Source: CALLCD01 sp039817885 (lineage in GTDB: Bacteria > Pseudomonadota > Alphaproteobacteria > Caulobacterales > Hyphomonadaceae). From it: a stretch of 24,679 nucleotides of DNA. Each line of letters begins with the position of its first letter. Within the stretch, counting starts at the first letter, position 1. The DNA is taken from positions 1 to 24,679 of the forward strand of contig JBCBUY010000042.1 of assembly GCA_039817885.1 (NCBI GenBank). Reading direction: 5' to 3'. The position numbers and the translations under genes were made by a program. The notes beneath the pieces were generated by a model that saw only the letters and a program-made list of their open reading frames with translations, made no database searches and had not been told where the DNA came from. Below are positions 8,384 to 15,523 of this stretch, in pieces.

Positions 8384-10140
8384 CAGAAAGCCTGCCCAAT
8401 GGAAAAATAGACTTGAACGTCGCGGTCGAACTCAGTCTGGTCTAGGGGGAAGGCGACATCTAGGCGGATGGGCCCCGCTGGCGTTGACACACGCAATCCC
8501 AAGCCCGCGCCGAGCCTTATGTCTTCGAATTCTGGGATCGTGCTCTCCTCCACACTGCCGGCATCGAAAAATGCGGCAGCACCAAACAAGCGTGTGGCCT
8601 GCCACCGTAATTCCGAAGATGCCTCGAAGAGAGATCGGCCGCCTGTCGGGTTTCCGGCCTCGTCTCGCGGTCCCACTTCCTGAAACCCAAATCCGCGAAC
8701 ACTTGCACCGCCGCCAGCAAAGAAGCGCCGCTCGACCGGCAAATCGAGGAGGGGCGCACCGACGATCGACCCCAGCTCAATACGATTGGCCAGTACCCAT
8801 CGTTTTGAACGGCCAAGCGGAACATAGGCTGAGGTCTGTGCGGAGGTGCGGAAGAACTGACTTGTGTCGTCACCAAATCCGAATCCAGGCTGCAAGCTCA
8901 ACGAGGCGCGCCACCCCTGCCTCGGATCAAGAAGATCGTCGGACCGATCAATTTGAGCGCTTGTTGAAAGCGTCAGCGTTTGGAGAAACCGATCCTCAGC
9001 CTCACCCCTTTCCTGAACAATCTCAAACTCCCCACCGGCTGTCAGCACAAGGTGACGCGTGCTCGCGCGCTCATAATTGCCGGCGATGCGCGCGCCCGAA
9101 CGATTAAACGCATCTGTATCCTCATTGAACACAGCAGCTTGAAGTGTGACCTCCCGATCTGGCCTCGGAAAATGAGGCAATTGCCAGCTCAGCGTTCCGC
9201 TTTGTTCAATTTGGGATGCCTCAATAGCAAGGCGAAGCGGGTCGGCCCGCCCGGTGAGGTTCCAGCGTGTCCACTCTATAAGGCCGCCAACTCCTTGATC
9301 GGTCGCCACGCTCGCACCCAGCGCCAAAGTGTTGCGCGGCCGTTCCTCAACTTGCACAACGACATCCCGAGGCGCGTCGGGAGCGCCAGGATCACGCGCG
9401 CCAAGATCAACCGTGACATCGTCAAAATGGCGCGTGGAAGACAGCCTTTGTGACAGGCGGGCGAGGGCGGCCGGGGTATATAGGTCGCCAGTATCAAAAG
9501 GACGCAATCGATCAACGAAGGTATCTCGTGTCCGTGTGGCCCCTTCGAGCCGGATGATCCCGAGCGTGACGGGGTAGCCCGTTTTGACCTGAAACGTCAC
9601 ATCCACGGTCCCGGATTCGCGATCTGCCAGAAGATCGGGCTGACTGACATCAATGTCGGCATATCCGAGATCGCGATAGGCGCGCTCCAATCGCTTTTGT
9701 TCGACAATGAGCTGCTCAGGAATACTCGGCGCGCCGACCTGGATTGTCTGACCGTCCTTGACGGACGCGACATCTCGATCGGCAGGTGGAGCGCCCCGGA
9801 ACTTAAAGTGGAGGCTTGAAATCGTAAATTGCTGTCCCGGGTCTATCCGCACCATGGCCCGATAGGGTTGGCCATCGGTCACCCCCGTTTCGATTGCGGG
9901 ATCGAAGTATCCATAGCTATTCAGCAGATCGGTCGCGAGCTTGGCGGCGCGCCGGGCCCGCTGACGGGCCTCCAATCTCGATGTCGGCGCTGGCGCATCG
10001 CCGATCGATCTCGTCAGTTCCGAGGAAAATCCGCTGGGCAAAGTACCGTCAACGACATCAACAGACACAGCCTGCGCCTGCGCGGAAGCCACACAGGCAA
10101 GCAGTGTCACAAAAAGCCGGATCAATCTGTAGGCGGACAC
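8383..10140 (-). CDS. tamA: TamA outer-membrane assembly protein (Omp85 family)
   Basis: A 585-residue Omp85-family protein. It begins with a signal peptide (LIRLFVTLLACVASAQAQA, cleavage near residue 24). POTRA-type domains follow up to about residue 270, then a 16-strand barrel. RRFFAGGGASVRGFGFQEVG is the conserved barrel segment with the VRGF/Y lock motif, and DVAFPLDQ...YFSIGQAF closes the barrel with the terminal phenylalanine recognised by the BAM complex. It partners TamB. The start is a GTG at 10140; a stop codon lies four codons upstream in frame, so no longer start is possible. The upstream 141 bases to the attachment repeat are host sequence and should hold its promoter; I saw no convincing one. 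Confidence 0.92.
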   Translation of the reverse strand: MSAYRLIRLFVTLLACVASAQAQAVSVDVVDGTLPSGFSSELTRSIGDAPAPTSRLEARQRARRAAKLATDLLNSYGYFDPAIETGVTDGQPYRAMVRIDPGQQFTISSLHFKFRGAPPADRDVASVKDGQTIQVGAPSIPEQLIVEQKRLERAYRDLGYADIDVSQPDLLADRESGTVDVTFQVKTGYPVTLGIIRLEGATRTRDTFVDRLRPFDTGDLYTPAALARLSQRLSSTRHFDDVTVDLGARDPGAPDAPRDVVVQVEERPRNTLALGASVATDQGVGGLIEWTRWNLTGRADPLRLAIEASQIEQSGTLSWQLPHFPRPDREVTLQAAVFNEDTDAFNRSGARIAGNYERASTRHLVLTAGGEFEIVQERGEAEDRFLQTLTLSTSAQIDRSDDLLDPRQGWRASLSLQPGFGFGDDTSQFFRTSAQTSAYVPLGRSKRWVLANRIELGSIVGAPLLDLPVERRFFAGGGASVRGFGFQEVGPRDEAGNPTGGRSLFEASSELRWQATRLFGAAAFFDAGSVEESTIPEFEDIRLGAGLGLRVSTPAGPIRLDVAFPLDQTEFDRDVQVYFSIGQAF

Positions 10141-10281
10141 TGAACACTCTTAGGCTTACGCTAAAGGTCACGAAAGCAGATTTCAGACCACCTGGCATCG
10201 GCTTTCCACCGTGACGGGAGTGGCCCCGCAAACGAGCCCCGCCGCAAATTCTCAAACTGTGGAGAGACAAATAACAGCGTC

Positions 10282-10328
10282 TGGAGCGGGTACACGGAAT
10301 CGAACCGAGATCGATAGCTTGGAAGGCT
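10282..10328. repeat. left attachment site (attL), orphan tRNA-Gly 3' end
   Basis: These 47 bases match 20728-20774 exactly. On the minus strand they are the anticodon loop through the 3' CCA of tRNA-Gly(TCC), without the 5' half. Identity stops abruptly on both sides (C versus A on the left, GATA versus ACTG on the right). This fragment cannot make a tRNA. Confidence 0.9.
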
Positions 10329-10339
10329 GATATAAGTTA

Positions 10340-10418
10340 CCCTATACAGCCCTATATTTCAATAAAATCAATGTATTAACTTTACTTCTGACGGATCGAC
10401 CCCTACGTGACCCTACGT
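10340..10418. repeat. paired 10-bp-phased direct repeats, candidate integrase arm sites
   Basis: CCCTATA occurs at 10340 and 10350, and CCCTACGT at 10401 and 10411. Each pair is spaced exactly one helical turn, and the two pairs share the core CCCTA. They lie between the attL core and the integrase start, where arm-type integrase or excisionase sites are found in lambda-like and P4-like systems. Function is inferred from position and phasing only. Confidence 0.45.
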
Positions 10419-10442
10419 AAGGTAGTTTCCCAGGAGTTTCCC

Positions 10443-11507
10443 GTGCCCACAGCAAAACTGACCCAGTCGCTCGCCGCCAGTGCAGGTCCAGGAGCCTACT
10501 GGGACACGGATATGAAAGGCCTGGGCCTCATAGTTCGTCCAACGGGAACAAAGTCGTGGGTGGTTCAGAAGTCTGGTCGCAAGCGCTGGACGCTCGGTCG
10601 GTGGCCCGCGATGACCTGCGCCGCCGCACGCCGTCGATACCCAGACGTCGTCTATGCGCCGGACACCAGCCCGGCGACAATCACTCTCGCCGATGCTCTG
10701 GAAGTTCATCTCGGCCGAATGAAGAAGCGCGGCAACACCTCCTGGGATCTGGTCGAGTACGAGGTCAAAAGGCATCTGAGCGACTGGATGGAGCGGCCTC
10801 TGACTGCCATCACAAAGCAAGCCTGCCACGACCGCCACGTCCGCATCACTGGCCGGGTGGGCGACGCGACGGGGGACAGGGTGATGCGCCACCTTCGAGC
10901 CGTTTGGAATTCAGCCGAGAAGCGCGTCGACCTTCCACGAAATCCGACGATTGGCGTCGAGTGGCACGGCGTCCGCCGAAGGGACTATCCCAGGCTGGAC
11001 CTCAATGAGTGGTGGAGCCAGGTACTCGGCATTGAGAACGACGCTCGCCGCGACTGGCAGATAGTTGCACTCAGCACCGGGCTGCGGGCCCACGACTGCA
11101 GCACCATCCGCTGGGAACACGTCGACCTTCCGGGCTTAACATTGCATCGCCCGGAGCCCAAAGGGGGGAAGGCTCGCGCCTTCACTCTGCCTTTGTCGCC
11201 GCAGACCGCCGGTATCATCGCCGCTCGTCCACGCACAGGGCCCTTCGTGTTTCCGGGCCGGTCGGGCGGTGCACTGGCGACGCCGAGAGTGAGGGGGCTA
11301 CCGAACCCGCACCATCTTCGCTCCGAGTATCTTCAGATCGCAACAGACCTCGAGGTGCCCGCCTATCACAAGAAACTGTTGGTAAACCACGCCGTTCCTA
11401 GGGCAGACGTGACCGACGGATACGTGGCGGCACCGGACATCGAGATTTGTCGTCCGTATCAGGATAGAATATCGAACCATATCTTTGGGGTTGTAGAAAG
11501 TACGTAG
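10443..11507 (+). CDS. int: tyrosine recombinase / integrase
   Basis: A 354-residue site-specific recombinase that should catalyse integration at, and with the excisionase excision from, the tRNA-Gly site. An N-terminal arm/DUF4102-like part (DTDMKGLGLIVRPTGTKSW) and a core-binding domain precede the catalytic domain. The full set of catalytic residues is present: Arg215 (STGLRAHD), His290 and Arg293 (PHHLRSEY), His316 (LVNHAVP) and nucleophile Tyr327 (TDGYVA). The enzyme therefore looks active. The start is GTG at 10443 because AGGAG lies six bases upstream and the product opens MPTAKLTQSL, as related integrases do. An in-frame GTG at 10407 sits inside the CCCTACGT repeats and has no ribosome-binding site. 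The next gene is 200 bases away across a series of hairpins. Confidence 0.93.
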   Translation: MPTAKLTQSLAASAGPGAYWDTDMKGLGLIVRPTGTKSWVVQKSGRKRWTLGRWPAMTCAAARRRYPDVVYAPDTSPATITLADALEVHLGRMKKRGNTSWDLVEYEVKRHLSDWMERPLTAITKQACHDRHVRITGRVGDATGDRVMRHLRAVWNSAEKRVDLPRNPTIGVEWHGVRRRDYPRLDLNEWWSQVLGIENDARRDWQIVALSTGLRAHDCSTIRWEHVDLPGLTLHRPEPKGGKARAFTLPLSPQTAGIIAARPRTGPFVFPGRSGGALATPRVRGLPNPHHLRSEYLQIATDLEVPAYHKKLLVNHAVPRADVTDGYVAAPDIEICRPYQDRISNHIFGVVEST

Positions 11508-11603
11508 ACGGCCTATATACCGTCCATCCTGTCATAGGACGTTCCCTCGATAGCACTCCATGGGGAACAGGCCGCGTGATCGTGCGTCGCCCAAGCCGGT
11601 GCC

Positions 11604-11695
11604 TGCTCCTACAGGAGGAGCAACTGACGGATCTCTCCGTCGCAAGGTGCCAACCGGCAGCGTCTCAAACTGTCGCCCCCTACAGGGCTATTTTT
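11604..11695 (+). promoter_or_regulatory. cluster of hairpins and possible terminator between integrase and excisionase
   Basis: Three consecutive perfect hairpins occur: TGCTCCT/AGGAGCA (11604-11610, 11616-11622), GACGGA/TCCGTC (11626-11631, 11636-11641) and TGCC/GGCA (11648-11651, 11656-11659). A fourth, GCCC-CCTACA-GGGC (11675-11688), is followed by TATTTTT, the layout of a weak intrinsic terminator. The remainder of 11508-11603 shows no gene I would support. The structure could separate integrase from excisionase/replication transcription, or act as a leader for the latter. Confidence 0.4.
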
Positions 11696-11708
11696 GAGAT
11701 ATGGGAAA

Positions 11709-11957
11709 ATGAATTTAATACCCCTAATAGACGACGCGGTGCGCCGGGCTCTCGCCGAGCACATCGCCATTAACCAGACGGTCACCCCGGAGTGGCTCTC
11801 CCCCCGGCAGGCCGCCGCCTACACATCATTCACCGAGAAGCACCTGGAGGCCCTGCGCGGGCGGGGCGAGGGTCCGGCCTACAGCAAGCCGGGAAAGAAG
11901 GCCGTGCGATACGCGCGGGCCGACTTGGATGCATGGATGAGGGAGGCGCAGCGATGA
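11709..11957 (+). CDS. excisionase-like helix-turn-helix protein
   Basis: An 82-residue protein with a MerR/HTH_17-type winged helix: EWLSPRQAAAYTSFTEKHLEAL, then GPAYSKPGKKAVRYARADLDAWM. The ending RYxRxDLDxWM is the standard finish of excisionase or phage DNA-binding proteins of this fold. By position just after the integrase it is likely a recombination directionality factor and/or regulator of the replication genes. The start is uncertain: ATG 11709 has only a weak GAGA nine bases upstream, while TTG 11694 has AGGG six bases upstream but lies in the T-run of the putative terminator. Its TGA overlaps the next ATG by four bases. Confidence 0.75.
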   Translation: MNLIPLIDDAVRRALAEHIAINQTVTPEWLSPRQAAAYTSFTEKHLEALRGRGEGPAYSKPGKKAVRYARADLDAWMREAQR

Positions 11958-12178
11958 GTGATCCCCGCCGACATGATTGCACTCCAGCCAGCGGGGACCA
12001 GGGTGTCCCTGTGAAGGACTCGGTGCAGGATCAAAATAGTTCGCATACGGTAGAAGTAAATCCAATTCCGATGATTTGCTTGATTGCTTCGCCCGCCTCC
12101 GTTCGGTGTGAATCTGTCACTCAAATAAAAATAGCAAAGAAAGACTCTCTATTAGTAGGGCGGAGGGTTGCGGCATGA
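11954..12178 (+). CDS. small unknown protein coupled between excisionase and primase
   Basis: A 74-residue reading frame that starts at ATGA overlapping the excisionase-like stop and ends at ATGA overlapping the primase-polymerase start. Four-base overlaps on both sides argue that it is translated as part of a coupled operon. I do not recognise the protein; it has a polar N-terminal half (PRRHDCTPASGDQGVPVKDS) and a mildly hydrophobic centre (IPMICLIASPASV). It may mainly serve to carry ribosomes across to the primase gene. Confidence 0.5.
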   Translation: MSDPRRHDCTPASGDQGVPVKDSVQDQNSSHTVEVNPIPMICLIASPASVRCESVTQIKIAKKDSLLVGRRVAA

Positions 12179-13137
12179 GCGATACAGCTATGTTCCTAAA
12201 AGCCTTCGGTAGGCGAGCCCCTACCTTGGCATTCAAGGGCGACCGCGGACTTCTATGTCGGCGGTATCCATCGCCCCGCATTGCAGCCCGTGCGGCGAAC
12301 TGGTTCAATCGAGAGGGACGGGAGTGCTATTTTGTTGGCAATTCTCATCTCTTGCCCGTAGATGGGCGGAACGTTCGCAAGCCTTCCAAGGAAGACATCG
12401 CTCTAGCTGTTGGCATTTGGCTCGACGTCGATCACACAGGATGGGACCCCGATGTGCCTTGGGCTTTGCGGTCTGTACTTGATTACGATCCAGCATACAT
12501 CGCTTTTACCGGTGGCGGATATCAAGCTCACTGGAGATTCGATCAGCCAACTGCGGACTCGGCTGAGGCAGAGGCTATCAACCACTGGCTCGTTATTACG
12601 GCTGCAAAGAAGATCGACGGAGTAGATCTACACTGCTGGACCTGTGAACATCTTTGGAGACTGCCGGGAACGTTAAACCATAGGCGAGGACGCCGCGCAG
12701 TCCTCGTCCATGCTGACTGGTCCTCGAAGTTACCCATTGCAGAGTGCGACCGCGAGATCCCTCCAGTGAGGACTAGAGCTGTTGCCCTCGATCTGAACCC
12801 GGACAGAATAGCCCATGAAATGGTGCAAAAGCTCCCGATACGTGCTCGACGGATGATGCTGCGCTGCCCCGACCATCTGCGAAAGCCCGATGGCACTCCT
12901 GACAGATCACAACATCAGTTCGCATTTATCCAAGCGGCGATAGAAGGCGAGACTGTGACTGAGGACCTGCTGGACACCGTCGCGGCAGTCCTGCTTGCCC
13001 CCGCTACATCCGTCGAGACCGTGTCACACTGTTCGTATGCTGATACTCAGGGGCGCAAGCGGAGGAATCCGGCGGCTCATGTTGAACGACAGATTGGTCG
13101 GTGGCTCGCAAGCAGGGAGTTGGATGGATGGACATAG
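12175..13137 (+). CDS. primase-polymerase (archaeo-eukaryotic primase fold, RepB-like)
   Basis: A 320-residue replication initiator/primase. It shows the three hallmarks of archaeo-eukaryotic primases as found in plasmids and satellite elements: a metal-binding D-x-D at Asp84/Asp86 in GIWLDVDHTGWD; the nucleotide-binding G-G-G-x-x-x-H segment at residues 113-119 (FTGGGYQAHW); and CEHLWRLPGTLNHR following. The C-terminal 120 residues probably help origin or helicase contact. It should lay primers for replication of the excised element. Its stop overlaps the helicase gene by ten bases, and primase-helicase pairs of this kind are typical of self-replicating satellites and plasmids. No Zn-ribbon is seen. 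Confidence 0.85.
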   Translation: MSDTAMFLKAFGRRAPTLAFKGDRGLLCRRYPSPRIAARAANWFNREGRECYFVGNSHLLPVDGRNVRKPSKEDIALAVGIWLDVDHTGWDPDVPWALRSVLDYDPAYIAFTGGGYQAHWRFDQPTADSAEAEAINHWLVITAAKKIDGVDLHCWTCEHLWRLPGTLNHRRGRRAVLVHADWSSKLPIAECDREIPPVRTRAVALDLNPDRIAHEMVQKLPIRARRMMLRCPDHLRKPDGTPDRSQHQFAFIQAAIEGETVTEDLLDTVAAVLLAPATSVETVSHCSYADTQGRKRRNPAAHVERQIGRWLASRELDGWT

Positions 13138-14219
13138 AATTTGAATTCGATTCCCACGATCTATGGCAAGATCTAGACAACGTACCTCCGCGACCCGTCC
13201 TGGTAGACAATCTGCTGGAAAAGAAGATGCTGACTTTTCTAGCCGGACAAGGGGGCGTTGCGAAGTCTCTTTTCGCTCAATCTGTAGCAGTTATGGTCTC
13301 ATCAGGTTTGGAGTGGGCGGGCTGGCAACCAAGAGTGCCAGCTCCTGTGCTAATTATGAACACGGAAGACAACGTCGATTATCAACGTCGCCGAATGTAC
13401 GCCATTGCTAAGACAATGGGTGCCCGACCAGTCCAGCCGATAACCTCGCTGGGTGCGGACGAGCCGCAGCTTTTCTGCTGGGATCCCAAAAACCAGGTAC
13501 CAGTGGAAACTGCCGCGTGGTCCGCGCTCAAGAGGGCTGTGCAGGAGCGGAAGCCCGGCCTGCTCATTATTGATCCTCTGGTCGATGCTACAATGCTAAA
13601 CGAGAACGATAACGGTCAGATGAACTGGGCCATGCTTCAACTGCGTAAGCTTGCATGGGACCACGACATGGCCATTCTGCTGGTCCATCACGCCCGAAAG
13701 GGTGGCGACGTCGATTCTCAGGACTCTGCTCGTGGTGCATCTGCCATTGTAAATAAGGCTCGCGGTGGGCTGCAGATGGATCACCTGCCGGAGGATCAAA
13801 AGAAACGCCTGCGCCCTCAAGATGTTGAGGACTGGCGGTCGTTTGTTGTGCTGGCAAATCCGAAGGCTTCGCACTCTTCGCGCCAAGGGCAAAAAATCCT
13901 GCGAATTGTGACCGTGGCACATCAGAATGGGGATGAATATCCTGCTTTGCAACAGCCTTTGATAGGTATCATGCCCGAGGACGGTTCCATTCTGGACGTG
14001 ATCAGTAATCGAGAGCTCCGCACTAGTATGAGGGGGCCACTGGACGGGCGCGCCGACCACGAGTTGGCCGTTCATTTCCAAGTTGACAAAGACTCAATCA
14101 GAAAAGTCTTGCGTCGCCTTGAAAATACCGGTGCGATTCATCGTGAACAAGTGACGACAGCTGGGCGAAACACTCGCGAAGTCTATAGGGTAGGGAGGGG
14201 AAACGAGTTATCGCTGTGA
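13128..14219 (+). CDS. RecA-fold replicative helicase (RepA/AAA_25-like)
   Basis: A 363-residue ATPase with Walker A G40-QGGVAK46-S47 and Walker B LLIIDPLVD (Asp149), then ILLVHHARKGG (RecA motif 3 region) and RGASAIVNKARGG. This pattern fits hexameric RepA-type helicases of plasmids and satellite phages. The last 80 residues look like a winged helix (VHFQVDKDSIRKVLRRLENTGAI) that may bind the origin. The start ATG 13128 follows AGGGA by nine bases and overlaps the primase-polymerase gene. The palindromic probable origin begins 47 bases after its stop. It should load at that origin and unwind for the primase. Confidence 0.87.
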   Translation: MDIEFEFDSHDLWQDLDNVPPRPVLVDNLLEKKMLTFLAGQGGVAKSLFAQSVAVMVSSGLEWAGWQPRVPAPVLIMNTEDNVDYQRRRMYAIAKTMGARPVQPITSLGADEPQLFCWDPKNQVPVETAAWSALKRAVQERKPGLLIIDPLVDATMLNENDNGQMNWAMLQLRKLAWDHDMAILLVHHARKGGDVDSQDSARGASAIVNKARGGLQMDHLPEDQKKRLRPQDVEDWRSFVVLANPKASHSSRQGQKILRIVTVAHQNGDEYPALQQPLIGIMPEDGSILDVISNRELRTSMRGPLDGRADHELAVHFQVDKDSIRKVLRRLENTGAIHREQVTTAGRNTREVYRVGRGNELSL

Positions 14220-14266
14220 AACCGACGCGAAACTCACGCGTTTCATCCTTGAACCTTGGCAAACTA

Positions 14267-14392
14267 GCGGCGTTAGTTGTTTGGGCCCCCTATAGTGAAA
14301 CGAACAACTAACGCCGCGTTAGTTAGGACTAAGATCTGTCCTTAAACTAACGCGGACGTCGGTGTTTGTTTCAAGAATTTATAGGGGCCCAA
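14267..14392. repeat. nested palindrome with alternating CGTTAGTT motifs, probable replication origin
   Basis: Four exact copies of CGTTAGTT alternate in orientation: plus at 14271 and 14317, minus at 14306 and 14345. Copies 1 and 2 sit in a perfect 15-bp inverted repeat (14267-14281 / 14303-14317). Copies 3 and 4 sit in a perfect 11-bp repeat (14314-14324 / 14345-14355) extended by AGGAC/GTCCT to a tight hairpin. Around the same centre (about 14335), TGAAACGAAC (14296) mirrors GTTTGTTTCA (14364) with one mismatch, and TTGGGCCCCCTATA (14281) mirrors TATAGGGGCCCAA (14380) with one base missing. The whole is a 112-bp imperfect palindrome. Its place directly after primase and helicase genes points to the element's origin; a partition or packaging site is possible. 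Confidence 0.65.
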
Positions 14393-14509
14393 GGGGGGAG
14401 GCGGATTGCGGTGATTTCTACCCCCTCCCTGGGCAAGGTTGATGTAATCGCCGTATTCTCGCGATTGAAAGATCTGCCCCATATACTCCGTCTACAGATT
14501 AGATATTAG

Positions 14510-14572
14510 TGGTCGCGTAAACGGCGATCCCGGCGACGCAAAAATAGCTTTGCAAGCTATCGGGTTCGACCA
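14510..14572 (+). other. candidate structured RNA with tRNA-like anticodon arm
   Basis: An outer stem TGGTCG/CGACCA (14510-14515 / 14567-14572) encloses GCGT/ACGC (14515-14518 / 14536-14539, sharing base 14515) and a perfect hairpin ATAGCTT/AAGCTAT (14544-14550 / 14554-14560). That hairpin can also be drawn as a 5-bp stem with the 7-nt loop TTTGCAA, identical to an alanine TGC anticodon loop. GGGTTCGACC after it resembles a T-loop, but no T-stem forms. It is not a normal tRNA. It lies between the origin and the packaging genes; function unknown. Confidence 0.3.
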
Positions 14573-14792
14573 TGGCAACTGAGCTTTCGCGCTCTGCGAA
14601 ACTCGACAGCAACCAACGAGACGATCCAGGCCCTGTTTTCGGTCCGGTTCGTCTCGCCGGAAGGCGGCGGGGCATGTCTCGTCTGTGTTTGGAAAACCGC
14701 CGCTCTATGTCCCGCACCTCGACTGGGCGGGACAGGCGGGGCGATCGGAGCCACAGGCCGGTCGTCTCGCCCTTAATGCAAGGAGGCCGCGC
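14573..14792. other. leader upstream of the packaging genes, possible pac/cos region
   Basis: No gene here is convincing. The stretch has one clear perfect inverted repeat, TGTCCCGC / GCGGGACA (14708-14715 / 14727-14734), and several copies of GTCTCG (14651, 14676, 14764). Terminase recognition sites commonly lie next to the small terminase gene, so this is the natural place to look for one. That is inference. Reading frames on both strands lack ribosome-binding sites and family resemblance. The preceding interval 14393-14509 holds only AATCGC/GCGATT (14447 / 14461) and nothing else I can support. Confidence 0.3.
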
Positions 14793-15083
14793 GTGGCACG
14801 AGGACAAACAGCATTAGACCCCCGATCTGCCTTCGGCCAGTTCGCAAAGAGCGAGGCCAAGATGGGCCGCGACCGCGAGGCCGCTCGAAAGTCGAGGGAG
14901 GCGGTTCAGGTGGTTGCAGCAAGGGCCTCGCAGGCGCTGACCGACCGACAGCTTAAGGGCGTGGCAATGCTCCGCCACAGGTGTGCCATTGGTCCCCGTC
15001 AGCGCAAGGTCCGTGTCACACCGGAGATGCTCGCGGCGGCGGGTTACTCGAAGAAGGAGATCGCCGCTTGGCTGAGCCTCTAG
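14793..15083 (+). CDS. small basic protein preceding the terminase genes, unknown
   Basis: A 96-residue basic protein read from GTG 14793. That start follows an exceptionally strong Shine-Dalgarno, AAGGAGG, six bases upstream; longer in-frame starts have none. I do not recognise a family. The sequence is mostly helical and rich in Arg, Lys and Ala (EAKMGRDREAARKSREAVQ), with a C-terminal VTPEMLAAAGYSKKEIAAWL that resembles a short helix-turn-helix. Its gene overlaps the small-terminase-like gene by 16 bases, so it is probably the first gene of the packaging operon and may bind DNA or accompany the terminase. Confidence 0.65.
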   Translation: MARGQTALDPRSAFGQFAKSEAKMGRDREAARKSREAVQVVAARASQALTDRQLKGVAMLRHRCAIGPRQRKVRVTPEMLAAAGYSKKEIAAWLSL

Positions 15084-15523
15084 TCATTCGCGACGAGGAT
15101 GGCCACACCCGCCGTCTGGGCAGACGGGGCATCGCCCGCGTCGAGCAGATGGCCGCCGACGGCATGTCCCTGACGTCCATCGCCAAGGCACTCAAAATGC
15201 ATCGCGGCACACTCACCGAGATACGCCGACGACAGCCCGAGGTCGCCGAGGCCCTTGAGCGCGGATACTCCGCCATGGAAGACGAGCTGGTCGATCTGCT
15301 TATGACCCGCGCACGGGACCTGAACAACAAGGGTGGGACAACGGCAGCCATCTTCCTGCTCAAGGCTCGCCGCGGATACGAGGGCACCAAGACCCCGTCC
15401 CACATCACGATCAACGACAACCGCCGGCAGACCATGGTGGTCCCCGCAGCAAGAGACATGGCCGACTACATGAGGAGGATCTCAGATGGACAAGATCAGT
15501 CCGTTTCAGCTGTCGGTCCTTGA
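15068..15523 (+). CDS. small terminase subunit-like protein
   Basis: A 151-residue protein starting at TTG 15068, with AAGGAG eight bases upstream; there is no ATG in a usable position. A helix-turn-helix at about residues 30-52 (MSLTSIAKALKMHRGTLTEIRR) is followed by a helical acidic region (EALERGYSAMEDELVDLLM) and a polar tail. HTH plus oligomerisation helices directly before a large terminase gene is the normal layout of a small terminase, which recognises the packaging site and hands DNA to the motor. The call rests mainly on this context; the sequence itself is not a clear family member. It overlaps the upstream gene by 16 bases and the large terminase by 38 bases. Confidence 0.65.
   Translation: MAEPLVIRDEDGHTRRLGRRGIARVEQMAADGMSLTSIAKALKMHRGTLTEIRRRQPEVAEALERGYSAMEDELVDLLMTRARDLNNKGGTTAAIFLLKARRGYEGTKTPSHITINDNRRQTMVVPAARDMADYMRRISDGQDQSVSAVGP

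Noticed and set aside
10282..10328. Second tRNA-Gly gene
   Set aside because: Only the 3' part is present; the 5' half is replaced by unrelated sequence, so it is an attachment-site remnant.
10407..10442. Earlier GTG start for the integrase
   Set aside because: It falls within the CCCTACGT repeats without a ribosome-binding site, while GTG 10443 has AGGAG at ideal spacing.
11576..11773. 65-codon frame between integrase and excisionase
   Set aside because: It has no ribosome-binding site, runs through the hairpin cluster and overlaps the better-supported HTH gene.
12117..12308. 63-codon minus-strand frame over the start of the primase-polymerase gene
   Set aside because: Shadow of coupled plus-strand genes joined by ATGA overlaps; no supporting signal.
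14267..14392. CRISPR array or insertion-sequence ends
   Set aside because: The repeats are short, alternate in orientation and are not regularly spaced, and no transposase lies nearby; an origin fits better.
14572..14817. 81-codon plus-strand frame, and the 102-codon minus-strand frame at 14499-14807
   Set aside because: Neither has a Shine-Dalgarno sequence or a recognisable product, composition is low in variety, and the area has inverted repeats more in keeping with non-coding function.
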